Below are positions 1-9,676 of a DNA stretch of 64,000 nt, in pieces. Origin of the DNA: Clostridium tagluense (GTDB lineage: Bacteria > Bacillota > Clostridia > Clostridiales > Clostridiaceae); contig NZ_BHYK01000002.1 of the NCBI RefSeq assembly GCF_003865095.1, forward strand, positions 131,841 to 195,840. The letters run 5' to 3'. The notes under the pieces were generated by a model, which ran no database searches, had not been told where the DNA came from, and saw only the letters and a list, made by a program, of their open reading frames with translations. Position 1 is the stretch's first letter; each line of letters opens with the position of its first letter. A program made the position numbers and the translations under genes.

Positions 1-585
1 GGTTGGGCAATAGGTTCAGCTATATCAGGGGTAGTGTACAGCAGTTTAACTTCTGCTTTTGGATGGCTATTTGCAGCGGTTTTTGGATTCTTTTATGCCC
101 CATTAGTAATTACTGGGCTACATCATATGTCAAATGCTATTGATCTGCAACTTATGGCTGAGTTTGGCGGAACAAATTTATGGCCAATGATTGCATTGTC
201 AAACATAGCTCAAGGATCTGCAGTTGTAGCAATGATATTTATAAACAAAAAAACTAAACCAGAAGAAGAACAAGTGTCAATTCCAGCTGCTATTTCATGT
301 TACCTAGGAGTAACTGAGCCAGCTATGTTTGGTATTAATTTAAAATACGTATATCCATTCCTAGCAGCTATGGTAGGATCAGCAATTGCAGGGGTAATAT
401 CTGTAGCCTCAGGAGTTATGGCAAACTCCATTGGTGTTGGTGGACTTCCTGGTATATTATCTATTCAACCTAAATATATGTTGGTTTTCTCATTGGCAAT
501 GCTGGTTGCAATAGTGGTTCCCTTTATATTAACTCTTCTTCTTTCTAAAACAAAATTTGCAGCAAAGTTTGCGCCAGAGGATTAA
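1..585 (+). CDS. treB: Trehalose PTS permease EIIBC, C-terminal part
   Basis: This is the C-terminal end of a phosphotransferase-system membrane permease that imports trehalose and delivers it as trehalose-6-phosphate. The frame is open from base 1, so the EIIB domain and the start lie outside the window; 194 residues are visible. The segment HHMSNAIDLQLM and the signature TEPAMFGINLKY are typical of the EIIC domain of the glucose/sucrose/trehalose family, and several hydrophobic helices follow. The next gene is a trehalose-6-phosphate hydrolase, which points to trehalose rather than sucrose as the substrate. Family is seen directly; substrate is inferred from the neighbour. Confidence 0.85.
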   Translation, partial: GWAIGSAISGVVYSSLTSAFGWLFAAVFGFFYAPLVITGLHHMSNAIDLQLMAEFGGTNLWPMIALSNIAQGSAVVAMIFINKKTKPEEEQVSIPAAISCYLGVTEPAMFGINLKYVYPFLAAMVGSAIAGVISVASGVMANSIGVGGLPGILSIQPKYMLVFSLAMLVAIVVPFILTLLLSKTKFAAKFAPED

Positions 586-693
586 TTACTAATAAAATTA
601 GTAGTTAAGTAACTATAAATTTATAATGTATATAAAAGGAATATTTCATGTAAATCCTTTTATATGCATTCATTTAAAGGAGTATCAGAGTTT

Positions 694-2352
694 ATGAAAG
701 ATTTTAAAAAAAGTGTGGTTTATCAAATTTATCCTAGATCCTTTAAGGATTCAAATGGAGATGGAATTGGTGATTTAAAAGGTGTTACTGAAAAATTAAA
801 TTACTTGAAAGAATTGGGAGTAGATTATATATGGTTAACACCATTTTATAATTCACCTCAAAAGGACAATGGTTATGATGTAGCGGATTATTGTAGTATT
901 GATAGTAGTTTTGGAACTATGGAAGATTTTGATGAAATGGTTATAGCAGCTGAAAGATTAGGCATAGATGTTATGCTAGATATGGTATTTAACCATACAT
1001 CTACAAAGCATAAATGGTTTCAAAAGGCTATAAAGGGTGATGAAAAATATAAAAATTACTATATATTTAAACAAGCTGTGGATGGGAAACAACCAACTAA
1101 TTGGATTTCTAAGTTTGGAGGTTCTGCTTGGGAATATACAGAAGAATTCAATGAATACTATTTGCATTTATTTGACAAAACACAAGCAGACCTTAATTGG
1201 GAAAATCAAGAATTGAAACAAGAAGTATTTCAAGTGGTTAATTTTTGGATGGAAAAAGGTGTAAAGGGATTTCGCTTTGATGTAATTAACTTAATTTCAA
1301 AACCTGAAAAATATGAAGATGATTATACAGGCGATGGTCGCCGTTTTTATACAGATGGTCCTAAAATTCATGAATATTTAAAACAACTTAATAAGGAGAG
1401 TTTTGGAAAAAATGAAGATATTATTACAGTTGGAGAAATGTCTTCAACAACTATAGAAAATTGTGGCAAATATTCAAATCCTAAGGAAAAAGAATTGTCT
1501 ATGGTATTTAATTTTCATCATCTTAAAGTGGATTATAAAAATGGTGATAAGTGGAGTTTGATGGATTTTGATTTTTTAGGGTTAAAACAAATTCTTAATG
1601 ACTGGCAGGTTGGTATGGAGGAAAGTAATGGTTGGAATGCACTATTTTGGTGCAACCATGATCAGCCTCGGATTGTGTCTCGTTTTGGAGATGATAAAAA
1701 ATACCATAGTGAATCTGCAAAAATGCTGGCAACAACGCTACATATGTTAAGAGGAACACCTTATATTTATCAAGGTGAAGAGTTTGGTATGACAAATCCA
1801 TATTTTGATAAAATTGAGTTATATAAAGATGTAGAATCGATTAATTGTTATAATACTTTAAAAGATGAGGGTATGGATAATAAAGAAATAATTAAAATCT
1901 TGCAATCAAAATCAAGAGATAATTCCCGTACTCCAGTTCAATGGAATGATAATGTAAATGCTGGTTTTACTACAGGGACACCGCTTATATCAATAAGTAG
2001 TAATTATAAGAGAATAAATGCTGAGAATGCATTACAGGACGAAGATTCTATTTTTTATCACTACAAGAAGCTTATAGAGCTTAGAAAAAAATATGATATA
2101 ATTGCTTATGGCGATTTTGAGATTATATTAGAAGAGGATTCTCAGATATTTGCTTATGTTCGTTCAATGAAGAAGGAAAGACTTTTAGTTATAAATAATT
2201 TTTATGGGAAAGAAGTTAATTTTATATTGCCAGAAGGTTTAAAATTTAAGGGCAAATCCACTATTTTAATATCAAATTATAAAGATACTGAAAATAATAT
2301 TGAAAAACTAACTTTAAGACCATATGAAGCTATTGTTTTTTATATAAAATAG
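694..2352 (+). CDS. treC: Trehalose-6-phosphate hydrolase (GH13)
   Basis: A cytoplasmic alpha,alpha-phosphotrehalase that splits trehalose-6-phosphate into glucose and glucose-6-phosphate. The 552-residue protein has the GH13 layout: VVYQIYPRSFKDSNGDGIGD at the N-terminus, DMVFNHTS, the nucleophile segment GFRFDVINLI, the acid/base segment TVGEMSS and CNHDQPR. An upstream in-frame ATG exists at 664, but AAAGGAG at 676-682 lies inside that extension and is correctly spaced for ATG 694. It follows treB by about 110 bases and is probably co-transcribed. An oligo-1,6-glucosidase is the alternative; PTS context favours TreC. Confidence 0.87.
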   Translation: MKDFKKSVVYQIYPRSFKDSNGDGIGDLKGVTEKLNYLKELGVDYIWLTPFYNSPQKDNGYDVADYCSIDSSFGTMEDFDEMVIAAERLGIDVMLDMVFNHTSTKHKWFQKAIKGDEKYKNYYIFKQAVDGKQPTNWISKFGGSAWEYTEEFNEYYLHLFDKTQADLNWENQELKQEVFQVVNFWMEKGVKGFRFDVINLISKPEKYEDDYTGDGRRFYTDGPKIHEYLKQLNKESFGKNEDIITVGEMSSTTIENCGKYSNPKEKELSMVFNFHHLKVDYKNGDKWSLMDFDFLGLKQILNDWQVGMEESNGWNALFWCNHDQPRIVSRFGDDKKYHSESAKMLATTLHMLRGTPYIYQGEEFGMTNPYFDKIELYKDVESINCYNTLKDEGMDNKEIIKILQSKSRDNSRTPVQWNDNVNAGFTTGTPLISISSNYKRINAENALQDEDSIFYHYKKLIELRKKYDIIAYGDFEIILEEDSQIFAYVRSMKKERLLVINNFYGKEVNFILPEGLKFKGKSTILISNYKDTENNIEKLTLRPYEAIVFYIK

Positions 2353-2405
2353 AATCTGAAGTTATAGTATCTAGATTTTTAAAGGGAATTAATGAAATAA
2401 TGTAT

Positions 2406-2446
2406 AAAAGAGCATAAACTATTTTTAGTTTATGCTCTTTTATAAA
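2406..2446. terminator. Bidirectional intrinsic terminator between treC and hydrogenase
   Basis: A perfect 13-bp stem (2409-2421 with 2426-2438) with a TTTT loop is extended by A/T pairs and flanked by A- and T-runs. It can terminate both treC (plus strand) and the hydrogenase gene (minus strand), which converge here. Confidence 0.85.
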
Positions 2447-2491
2447 GATTATTTTATAATTGGATAGAATATTAATTTTAAAGATAAATTA

Positions 2492-3967
2492 TTATTTAGA
2501 CATAAAGTCTTTGCCACGATGTAAATCAATTTCATCTAATTTAATTACTCTTAATGAATCACTGACATCTTTTTCTAAGGCTAACTGCCCATATTTATCT
2601 ACTTCTTTTTTATCCTTTGGACCATGATTAAGGGAGGCTGGCCCACCTATACATCCACCACTACAAGCCATTCCTTCTATGAAATTACCATTTAATCTGT
2701 TGAATTTCAATAATTTTAGTGCTTTATCGCATTCAATAAGGCCATCACAACTTATAGGTGTAAACTCAAGTGAAGTATTTTCAGCTTCTACTAAATGTTT
2801 TACAGCTTCTGTAAGACCACCTGATTTAGCAAAAATTCTTCCATAGAAAGAAGCATTGTTCAAGGGAAGTTCTTCGCATTCTAGAAGATCTATGTCAAAA
2901 GCATCAAGCATTGCCTGAAGCTCTTCAAAAGTCATTGCATAATCAGTAATGCCTTTTATATCGGCCTCATTTATTTCCATTTTTTTAGCCGTACAAGGTC
3001 CCATAAATACAATTTTAGCTAGTGGGTCTGTATTTCTAATTAGTTTAGAAATTGCTATCATTGGTGAAACTGTGTTTGAAACATATTTACCGAGTTCTGG
3101 GTAATTTTTCTTAATGTAAGACACAAAAGCTGGGCAACAAGAGCTTGTCATAGCTTTGAGCTGCTCAATATTTTCTAAAAATTCGCTTGTTTCATTTTGT
3201 GCTACCATATCTGCACCAAGGGCTACCTCTATGACATCTTGAAAACCCATTTTCTTTATTCCTGAGACTACTTGACCAATTTTAGCATAAGTAAATTGGC
3301 TAGAAATTGCAGGTGCAACTATGGCATATACATGTTTATTTTTATCTTCTTTTGCTGCTAGCAATAAATTAGTAATCTCTACTACTGAAGATTTATCCAT
3401 AATTGCACCAAAAGGGCATTGATAAACGCAAGCACCGCATTGTATACATTTCTCATTATTAATTACCGCTTTTTTATCTTCATCAATGCTTAAAGCACCT
3501 GCATTACAAGCCCTAATACAAGGCCTTTTAACATCAGAGATTGCATTGTATGGACAAACATCTCTGCATTTACCGCATTCAATACATTTGTTGGTGTCAA
3601 TATAAGAACGTCTATTTATGGAGTGAATTGCACCAACTGGGCATACTTGAACACATTTGTGGGTTAGACAACCTCTGCAAGCTTCAGTAACAGTAAATCG
3701 TTGTATGGGGCATTCATCACAAGCAATATTTATTACTTCAACAACATTTTTATTTTTTTTATCTCCACCCATTACAAGCTTTATTCTCTCACCAATAATT
3801 GCTCTTTCTTTATGAATGCAACAACGGGTTCTTGCTTTGGGTCCTGGAACAAGTACCTTAAATAGATTTTTACCTTCTTTTTTTAGAGTTCCTTTAATAG
3901 AAAGCTTAACTACTTCTCTTATTACCTCATATTTTATAAGCTGTATATCATTATCGAAAGTTTTCAT
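2492..3967 (-). CDS. Monomeric [FeFe] hydrogenase, group B-like
   Basis: An iron-only hydrogenase-family enzyme of 491 residues, expected to couple ferredoxin oxidation to H2 formation or to sense redox. Cysteine-rich clusters come first: CDECP (about 83-87) and CRGCLTHKC (97-105), then two 4Fe-4S ferredoxin repeats CIECGKCRDVCP and CIQCGACVYQCP (about 128-184). The H-cluster domain shows L1 TSSCCPAF (274-281), L2 MGPCTAKK (322-329) and L3 GMACSGGCIGG near residue 440. MGPC in L2, where group A enzymes have MPC, and the N-terminal layout resemble group B enzymes. Start ATG has AGGAG upstream. It is monocistronic between two convergent or divergent units. A Rex-like operator overlaps its promoter. 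Confidence 0.85.
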   Translation of the reverse strand: MKTFDNDIQLIKYEVIREVVKLSIKGTLKKEGKNLFKVLVPGPKARTRCCIHKERAIIGERIKLVMGGDKKNKNVVEVINIACDECPIQRFTVTEACRGCLTHKCVQVCPVGAIHSINRRSYIDTNKCIECGKCRDVCPYNAISDVKRPCIRACNAGALSIDEDKKAVINNEKCIQCGACVYQCPFGAIMDKSSVVEITNLLLAAKEDKNKHVYAIVAPAISSQFTYAKIGQVVSGIKKMGFQDVIEVALGADMVAQNETSEFLENIEQLKAMTSSCCPAFVSYIKKNYPELGKYVSNTVSPMIAISKLIRNTDPLAKIVFMGPCTAKKMEINEADIKGITDYAMTFEELQAMLDAFDIDLLECEELPLNNASFYGRIFAKSGGLTEAVKHLVEAENTSLEFTPISCDGLIECDKALKLLKFNRLNGNFIEGMACSGGCIGGPASLNHGPKDKKEVDKYGQLALEKDVSDSLRVIKLDEIDLHRGKDFMSK

Positions 3968-4104
3968 ATTTATCGCCGCTCCTATTTTTACAATATTGTG
4001 ATATAAATACTAAATTCTAAAATTCAAACAGGGAGCAAAGTATATTTACTGTTTTCATAAATATATATATATTACTCCAGGTAAATTGTTTTAATTACAT
4101 AAGA

Positions 4105-4133
4105 ATAATATCATTATGTTAATAAATTATCAA
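4105..4133 (-). promoter_or_regulatory. Hydrogenase promoter with overlapping Rex-like operator
   Basis: On the minus strand TTGATA (4133-4128) and TATTAT (4110-4105) are separated by exactly 17 bases. The same bases carry TTGATAATTTATTAACAT, which matches the Rex consensus TTGTTAA-N4-TTAACAA at 12 of 14 fixed positions. The match is seen by eye; regulation by the NADH/NAD+ sensor Rex is an inference. Confidence 0.5.
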
Positions 4134-4290
4134 GTTGTTTCATTTGGTATTAGCACGAGAGTGAGGTATTCATATTGTTTTTTTAGAGTTAATATATCTT
4201 TTTAAATCATAATTTATTATAAAATAACTAGGAACTGCATATATCAACACACCTACTATAATTTTTTGCTCACAACTGGATTATTTAAAG

Positions 4291-4299
4291 TGATATAAT
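4291..4299 (+). promoter_or_regulatory. Extended -10 promoter for the 4344 gene
   Basis: TGATATAAT is an extended -10 element (TG-N-TATAAT) 45 bases before the start codon. No good -35 hexamer is seen. The rest of 4002-4290 is A+T-rich and, apart from the hydrogenase promoter, shows nothing recognisable. Confidence 0.45.
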
Positions 4300-4343
4300 C
4301 TATATAACGCAATTAAAAATAACAATTTATGGAGGGGTATAAT

Positions 4344-4814
4344 ATGGTAGGTGAATTTCAAACAGGGGGAGAAAATATTCAATCAGGAAGTAGTTTAGAG
4401 GAATACATTAGTAAAATCAAAGAAGCTGTAGATGAATTATCTGAATCAATAGTGGTTTTTGTCTATGGAACACTTATGAGTGGAAATAGTAATCATGAAA
4501 GATACCTGTCAAAGGCTAGATTTGTAGGAGATGCTATAGCAGAAGGATTTGCACTATACGATTTAGGTAGTTATCCTGGAATAATTCACAGTGAGAATGA
4601 TAATGTTAAAGGCCAGCTTTATATTATCGATAGTAGAATATTGAGAGAACTAGATATACTTGAGGAAGAAGGCAGTTTATATATAAAAAAATTAATTAAT
4701 GTAGTCAATTATAAGAATGAGACTCAAGAAGCTTATGTCTATGTGTATAATAATGATGTTTCAGGAAAAGTTAAAGTTTGCTATGAAAACCAACCTTGGG
4801 GATTAAAAATTTAA
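4344..4814 (+). CDS. Gamma-glutamylcyclotransferase-like (AIG2/GGCT) protein
   Basis: A 156-residue protein of the GGCT/AIG2 fold. The nucleotide-sugar-like loop signature VFVYGTLMSG appears after an N-terminal extension of about 37 mostly polar residues, followed by GFALYDLGSYPGI and a conserved acidic EEE segment matching the catalytic-glutamate region. Such proteins cyclise gamma-glutamyl amines or amino acids, but the real substrate is unknown. GGAGGGG at 4331-4337 selects ATG 4344 over the in-frame ATG 4329, which the SD overlaps. It is followed after 21 bases by the CCG-domain gene, probably an operon. Confidence 0.7.
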   Translation: MVGEFQTGGENIQSGSSLEEYISKIKEAVDELSESIVVFVYGTLMSGNSNHERYLSKARFVGDAIAEGFALYDLGSYPGIIHSENDNVKGQLYIIDSRILRELDILEEEGSLYIKKLINVVNYKNETQEAYVYVYNNDVSGKVKVCYENQPWGLKI

Positions 4815-4835
4815 GAAGATTGTTAGGAGATTATT

Positions 4836-5489
4836 ATGAAAAAAGTATTTGCACCAGGGTGTGCTTTAATGATTTACAAACCAGAGCTAGGGAGAAAAGT
4901 GCTGGATTTTTTAAATAGTGATTTAGGAAAGATAGATGAATATCTAGTTTGCTGTAGACATGAACCAACTTTGGACAAGAGGACACAAATAATAAATACT
5001 TGTGCCGGTTGTGATAAGCGGTATAGAGAACTATATGAAGGGGTAACAACAATTTCACTTTGGGAGGTATTAGCTGAGAGTAAAACATTTTCATTTCCAG
5101 ATTATAAAGGAAAAGAAATGGCAATTCTGGATGCATGTCCTACAAGGCATCAGGAAAGGGTTCATAATGCAGTAAGAGTGTTATTGAAAAGGATGAATAT
5201 CATTGTGTTAGAGCCAGAAAAAACAAGAACAAAGGGTACTTGCTGTGGAGATAGTTTTTACGGTGTTCTTCCTCTGGAGCAAGTTAAAGATAAAATGAAA
5301 AAGCGTGCTGGAGAGATGCCAGCTACTGATGTTGTTGTTTATTGTGTTTCATGCTCTAAATCAATATATATAGGAGGTAAGAAACCTAGATATTTAGTAG
5401 ACCTTTTATTTGGAGAGGATACAATCCCTGGTACTTTTGAACCAGATGAGTGGCATGGGCAGATTAATGATTTTATAAATGAACATTAA
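4836..5489 (+). CDS. CCG-domain (heterodisulfide-reductase-like) Fe-S protein
   Basis: A 217-residue soluble protein with two cysteine-rich CCG-like repeats: CAGCDKRYRE preceded by LVCCRHEP in the first half and GTCCGDSFYG with YCVSCSKS in the second. These motifs are found in HdrB/GlpC/LutA-type proteins, where they bind a non-canonical Fe-S cluster and handle electrons or thiols. No partner redox subunit is adjacent, so the electron donor and acceptor are unknown. AGGAG lies 6-10 bases before the ATG. The family assignment is fairly firm; the reaction is not known. Confidence 0.6.
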   Translation: MKKVFAPGCALMIYKPELGRKVLDFLNSDLGKIDEYLVCCRHEPTLDKRTQIINTCAGCDKRYRELYEGVTTISLWEVLAESKTFSFPDYKGKEMAILDACPTRHQERVHNAVRVLLKRMNIIVLEPEKTRTKGTCCGDSFYGVLPLEQVKDKMKKRAGEMPATDVVVYCVSCSKSIYIGGKKPRYLVDLLFGEDTIPGTFEPDEWHGQINDFINEH

Positions 5490-5534
5490 ATAATTGCATC
5501 CACAGCTATTCACAATCCTAAATACTACAATATT

Positions 5535-5576
5535 AAAGCTGAAGCCTCCAATCTGATAGAGGCTTCAGCTTTTGTT
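5535..5576. terminator. Bidirectional terminator at the end of the glycerol operon
   Basis: A perfect 14-bp stem (5535-5548 with 5559-5572), loop of 10 bases, T-rich on both exits. It separates the converging plus-strand CCG gene and minus-strand glpF. Confidence 0.88.
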
Positions 5577-5593
5577 AAATTATATTTATTATT

Positions 5594-6301
5594 TTAAAAT
5601 ACTGCTACCCAAACTAATGCCGCAAGGATTGCACCAACTATGGGTGCAATTACTGGAACCCATGAATATGACCAATCAGAATCTCCTTTACCAGCTATTG
5701 GTAATAGAGCATGAGCAATTCTTGGTCCCAGGTCCCTTGCTGGATTAATTGCATAGCCAGTTGGGCCACCTAAAGAAAGACCTAAACCTAAAATTAATCC
5801 ACCAACAACAAATGTTGGTATTCCATCAGCGGCTTTAACTCCGCCTATACCTAATATAACAAAAACCAATACAAATGTTCCAATAACTTCAGTTATAAAG
5901 TTTGAAGAATAATTTCTAATTGCTGGTCCTGTACAGAATACTGCAAGCTTTCCTGCTTTATCATCTGTTGCCTTCCAGTGGTCTAAGTATGCAAGCCATA
6001 CTAGCACAGCACCAACCATTGCGCCTAGTAGTTGAGCTATAACATAACCAGGCACCTGTGCCCATGAGAATTTATGAACAACCGCTAGTGCTATAGTAAG
6101 TGCTGGGTTAAAATGGGCACCACTTATTGCACCAAAAATGAAGGCTGGTAACATAACTGCCATTGCCCAACCAGATGCAACTACCATCCAGCCAGCATTT
6201 TGAGATTTACTTTTGCCTAGTACAACTCCTGCAACTACACCGTCGCCTAAAAGAATAAGTATCATAGTACCGAAAAATTCAGCTAATAATTTTGTTGACA
6301 T
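5594..6301 (-). CDS. glpF: Glycerol uptake facilitator (aquaglyceroporin)
   Basis: A membrane channel of the MIP family, 235 residues with six hydrophobic helices, letting glycerol enter by facilitated diffusion. Both half-helix signatures are present: GAHFNPALT and YAINPARDLGPR. The Asp after NPAR is the mark of glycerol-transporting members as opposed to water-only aquaporins. It lies 65 bases downstream of glpK on the same strand and is the last gene of the operon, before a strong terminator. Confidence 0.95.
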   Translation of the reverse strand: MSTKLLAEFFGTMILILLGDGVVAGVVLGKSKSQNAGWMVVASGWAMAVMLPAFIFGAISGAHFNPALTIALAVVHKFSWAQVPGYVIAQLLGAMVGAVLVWLAYLDHWKATDDKAGKLAVFCTGPAIRNYSSNFITEVIGTFVLVFVILGIGGVKAADGIPTFVVGGLILGLGLSLGGPTGYAINPARDLGPRIAHALLPIAGKGDSDWSYSWVPVIAPIVGAILAALVWVAVF

Positions 6302-6366
6302 CTTATTTCCCCCTTAGTTTATCAATATTTATATTAAGTATTATTAATACATTCCCTATGATAAAC

Positions 6367-7866
<1,500 letters not shown>

Positions 7867-7889
7867 TTACACTCCTTCTTGAATTTATT

Positions 7890-7903
7890 GGAAAACGTTT
7901 ACT
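7890..7903 (-). promoter_or_regulatory. cre-like CcpA site before glpK
   Basis: GGAAAACGTTTACT matches the CcpA operator TGAAAACGTTTTCA at about 11 of 14 positions and lies 30-45 bases upstream of the glpK start. Catabolite repression of glycerol use is known in Firmicutes; the assignment here is by pattern only. Confidence 0.4.
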
Positions 7904-7918
7904 TGAAGTTTGTAGAAA

Positions 7919-8010
7919 CACGGTATTATACTCATTAATACCGTGAATTTAACAATAATTAATTTGCCACCAAGGTGGAACTTGACACATGCCATTTGCC
8001 ACCTTGATGG
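7919..8010 (-). promoter_or_regulatory. Two hairpins in the DUF1667-glpK intergenic region
   Basis: Read on the minus strand, a 12-bp stem with one wobble (8010-7999 with 7978-7967, CCACC/GGTGG type) is followed by a perfect 10-bp stem (7945-7936 with 7928-7919) and TTTCT. The second could act as a weak terminator or processing site between the dehydrogenase genes and glpK. A second GlpP target is possible but not shown. Confidence 0.45.
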
Positions 8011-8029
8011 TACTATGCTATAAAGAACA

Positions 8030-8395
8030 TTATGCCTCTTCAATATCCTTAGTTGCTATAATATTTACGCCTGTGTTAAGTACGTTTTTAAGTACTACAT
8101 CACCTATATGGATGGGAGCTTTCACTGAAAGATTTTTTAATGCTCCTACACAGTCATAAATCAAATTCTTTGGAATATCCTTCTCAGTCTTTACAGGAAG
8201 TATCGCACTTTTTCCGTTTGTTACTAAAACAGATGATGTAACAACTCTTGTTGGATTTGTACATTCCTTCTTACCATAGTTTTCACCGATTTTACAGGTA
8301 TTGCCGGATACACTTATAACTTCATTGCCAGAAAGCTCTACTGTAAGAGCACAACCCACTGGACAGCCTATGCAAGTCAATTCTCTAGTACTCAT
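8030..8395 (-). CDS. DUF1667 protein of the glycerol-3-phosphate dehydrogenase cluster
   Basis: A 121-residue protein of the DUF1667 family. The N-terminal CIGCPVGCAL and the following CKIGENYGKKEC give four to five cysteines in a Fe-S-like pattern similar to the N-terminus of molybdopterin oxidoreductases. It starts a few bases after the FAD oxidoreductase gene and is routinely found with GlpA/GlpB-like pairs in clostridia and Thermotogae, so it is probably a small third subunit or electron-transfer partner. The biochemical role is not established. Confidence 0.75.
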   Translation of the reverse strand: MSTRELTCIGCPVGCALTVELSGNEVISVSGNTCKIGENYGKKECTNPTRVVTSSVLVTNGKSAILPVKTEKDIPKNLIYDCVGALKNLSVKAPIHIGDVVLKNVLNTGVNIIATKDIEEA

Positions 8396-8401
8396 AATAT
8401 A

Positions 8402-9661
8402 CTACTCCTTTTCTACTTTTATAGTAATCTTCGTACATTCACTATATTTATCAAAAACTGCTTTAGTTAATTTAACACTTTCCATTTCGCCAGGGGTCAA
8501 AATCTTCTTTTTCAAATGCATTTCTAAAGCATCATCAAAGTATACAGATATATAAGAATTTTTATAGACCTCGCCTACTCTAAATCTAACATCTATTCCA
8601 TTACCGATATTTTCAGCATTGATAGTCGTTGGTACTGTATATCTAACACCACCTGTTGCGAAAATTGGAATCGAAGCTCCCTCATGGTGAATTCCATTTA
8701 TATAATCTGCGGCATTTCTACCGGCAGTGTAGCTTTCAGTGGTTACATTGTCTACCAAATCGTGAACATGAAGCACATTACCACAGGTAAATATACCAGA
8801 GATACTTGTCTGCATACTTTCATCAACCTCAGGTCCTCCAGTAACTCTAGAAAGTTTAACATTTGCTTTTCTAGAAAGTTCATTTTCAGGTAGAAGTCCA
8901 ACAGATAAGAGTAATGTATCGCAAGGAATATATTCCTCAGTGCCAGCAATTACCTTTCTCTTATCATCAACTGCGGCTATTGTAACTCCAGAAAGTCTAT
9001 CTCCACCATGTATATTTATTATAGTGTGGCTTAATTTTAGTGGAATATCAAAATCGTCTAAGCACTGTACAATATTCCTCTTAAGTCCACTTGAATGTGG
9101 CATAAGTTCTATACAAGCTTTTACTTTTGCTCCTTCTAGGGTCATTCTTCTTGCCATTATAAGTCCGATATCTCCGGAACCAAGGATTACTACTTCTTTG
9201 CCTGGCATTAAGCCTTCCACATTAACATATTTTTGAGCTGTTCCTGCTGTATAAATACCTGAACATCTTGAGCCTGGTATGTTTAAAGCTCCCCTTGGTC
9301 TTTCACGACAGCCCATTGCAAGTATTATTGCTTTTGCCTTAATCTCAAGAATACCGTCTTTCGCATTTACTGCAGTAACTTGTTTATTATCATTTACATC
9401 CAAAACCATAGTATCCAGCTTATACTCAATGCCAAGACTAACAACCTTGTCAATAAATCGTTTTGAATATTCAGGACCAGTTAATTCTTCTTTAAAGGTA
9501 TGAAGACCGAAACCATTATGAATACATTGATTGAGAATACCACCTAATTGGTCATCTCTTTCTATAATTAAAATGCTATTTATGCCTTGATCCTTTGCAG
9601 AAACCGCAGCTGCAAGTCCTGCTGGACCGCCACCTATTATGACTAAATCATATTCTTGCAT
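8402..9661 (-). CDS. FAD/NAD-dependent oxidoreductase, GlpB-like partner
   Basis: A 419-residue pyridine-nucleotide-disulfide-family flavoprotein. The N-terminal LVIIGGGPAGLAAAVSA binds FAD; VVILGSGDIGLIMARRM near residue 165 is a second nucleotide-binding site, and GIFTCGNVLHVHDLVD closes the FAD domain. CIHNGFGLH and CRERPRGA provide cysteines. It sits between the GlpA-like gene and DUF1667, spaced by 15 and 6 bases, so the three probably form one complex that takes electrons from glycerol-3-phosphate oxidation to NAD(P) or another acceptor. Confidence 0.78.
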   Translation of the reverse strand: MQEYDLVIIGGGPAGLAAAVSAKDQGINSILIIERDDQLGGILNQCIHNGFGLHTFKEELTGPEYSKRFIDKVVSLGIEYKLDTMVLDVNDNKQVTAVNAKDGILEIKAKAIILAMGCRERPRGALNIPGSRCSGIYTAGTAQKYVNVEGLMPGKEVVILGSGDIGLIMARRMTLEGAKVKACIELMPHSSGLKRNIVQCLDDFDIPLKLSHTIINIHGGDRLSGVTIAAVDDKRKVIAGTEEYIPCDTLLLSVGLLPENELSRKANVKLSRVTGGPEVDESMQTSISGIFTCGNVLHVHDLVDNVTTESYTAGRNAADYINGIHHEGASIPIFATGGVRYTVPTTINAENIGNGIDVRFRVGEVYKNSYISVYFDDALEMHLKKKILTPGEMESVKLTKAVFDKYSECTKITIKVEKE

Positions 9662-9676
9662 ATTTATTCCTCCAAT

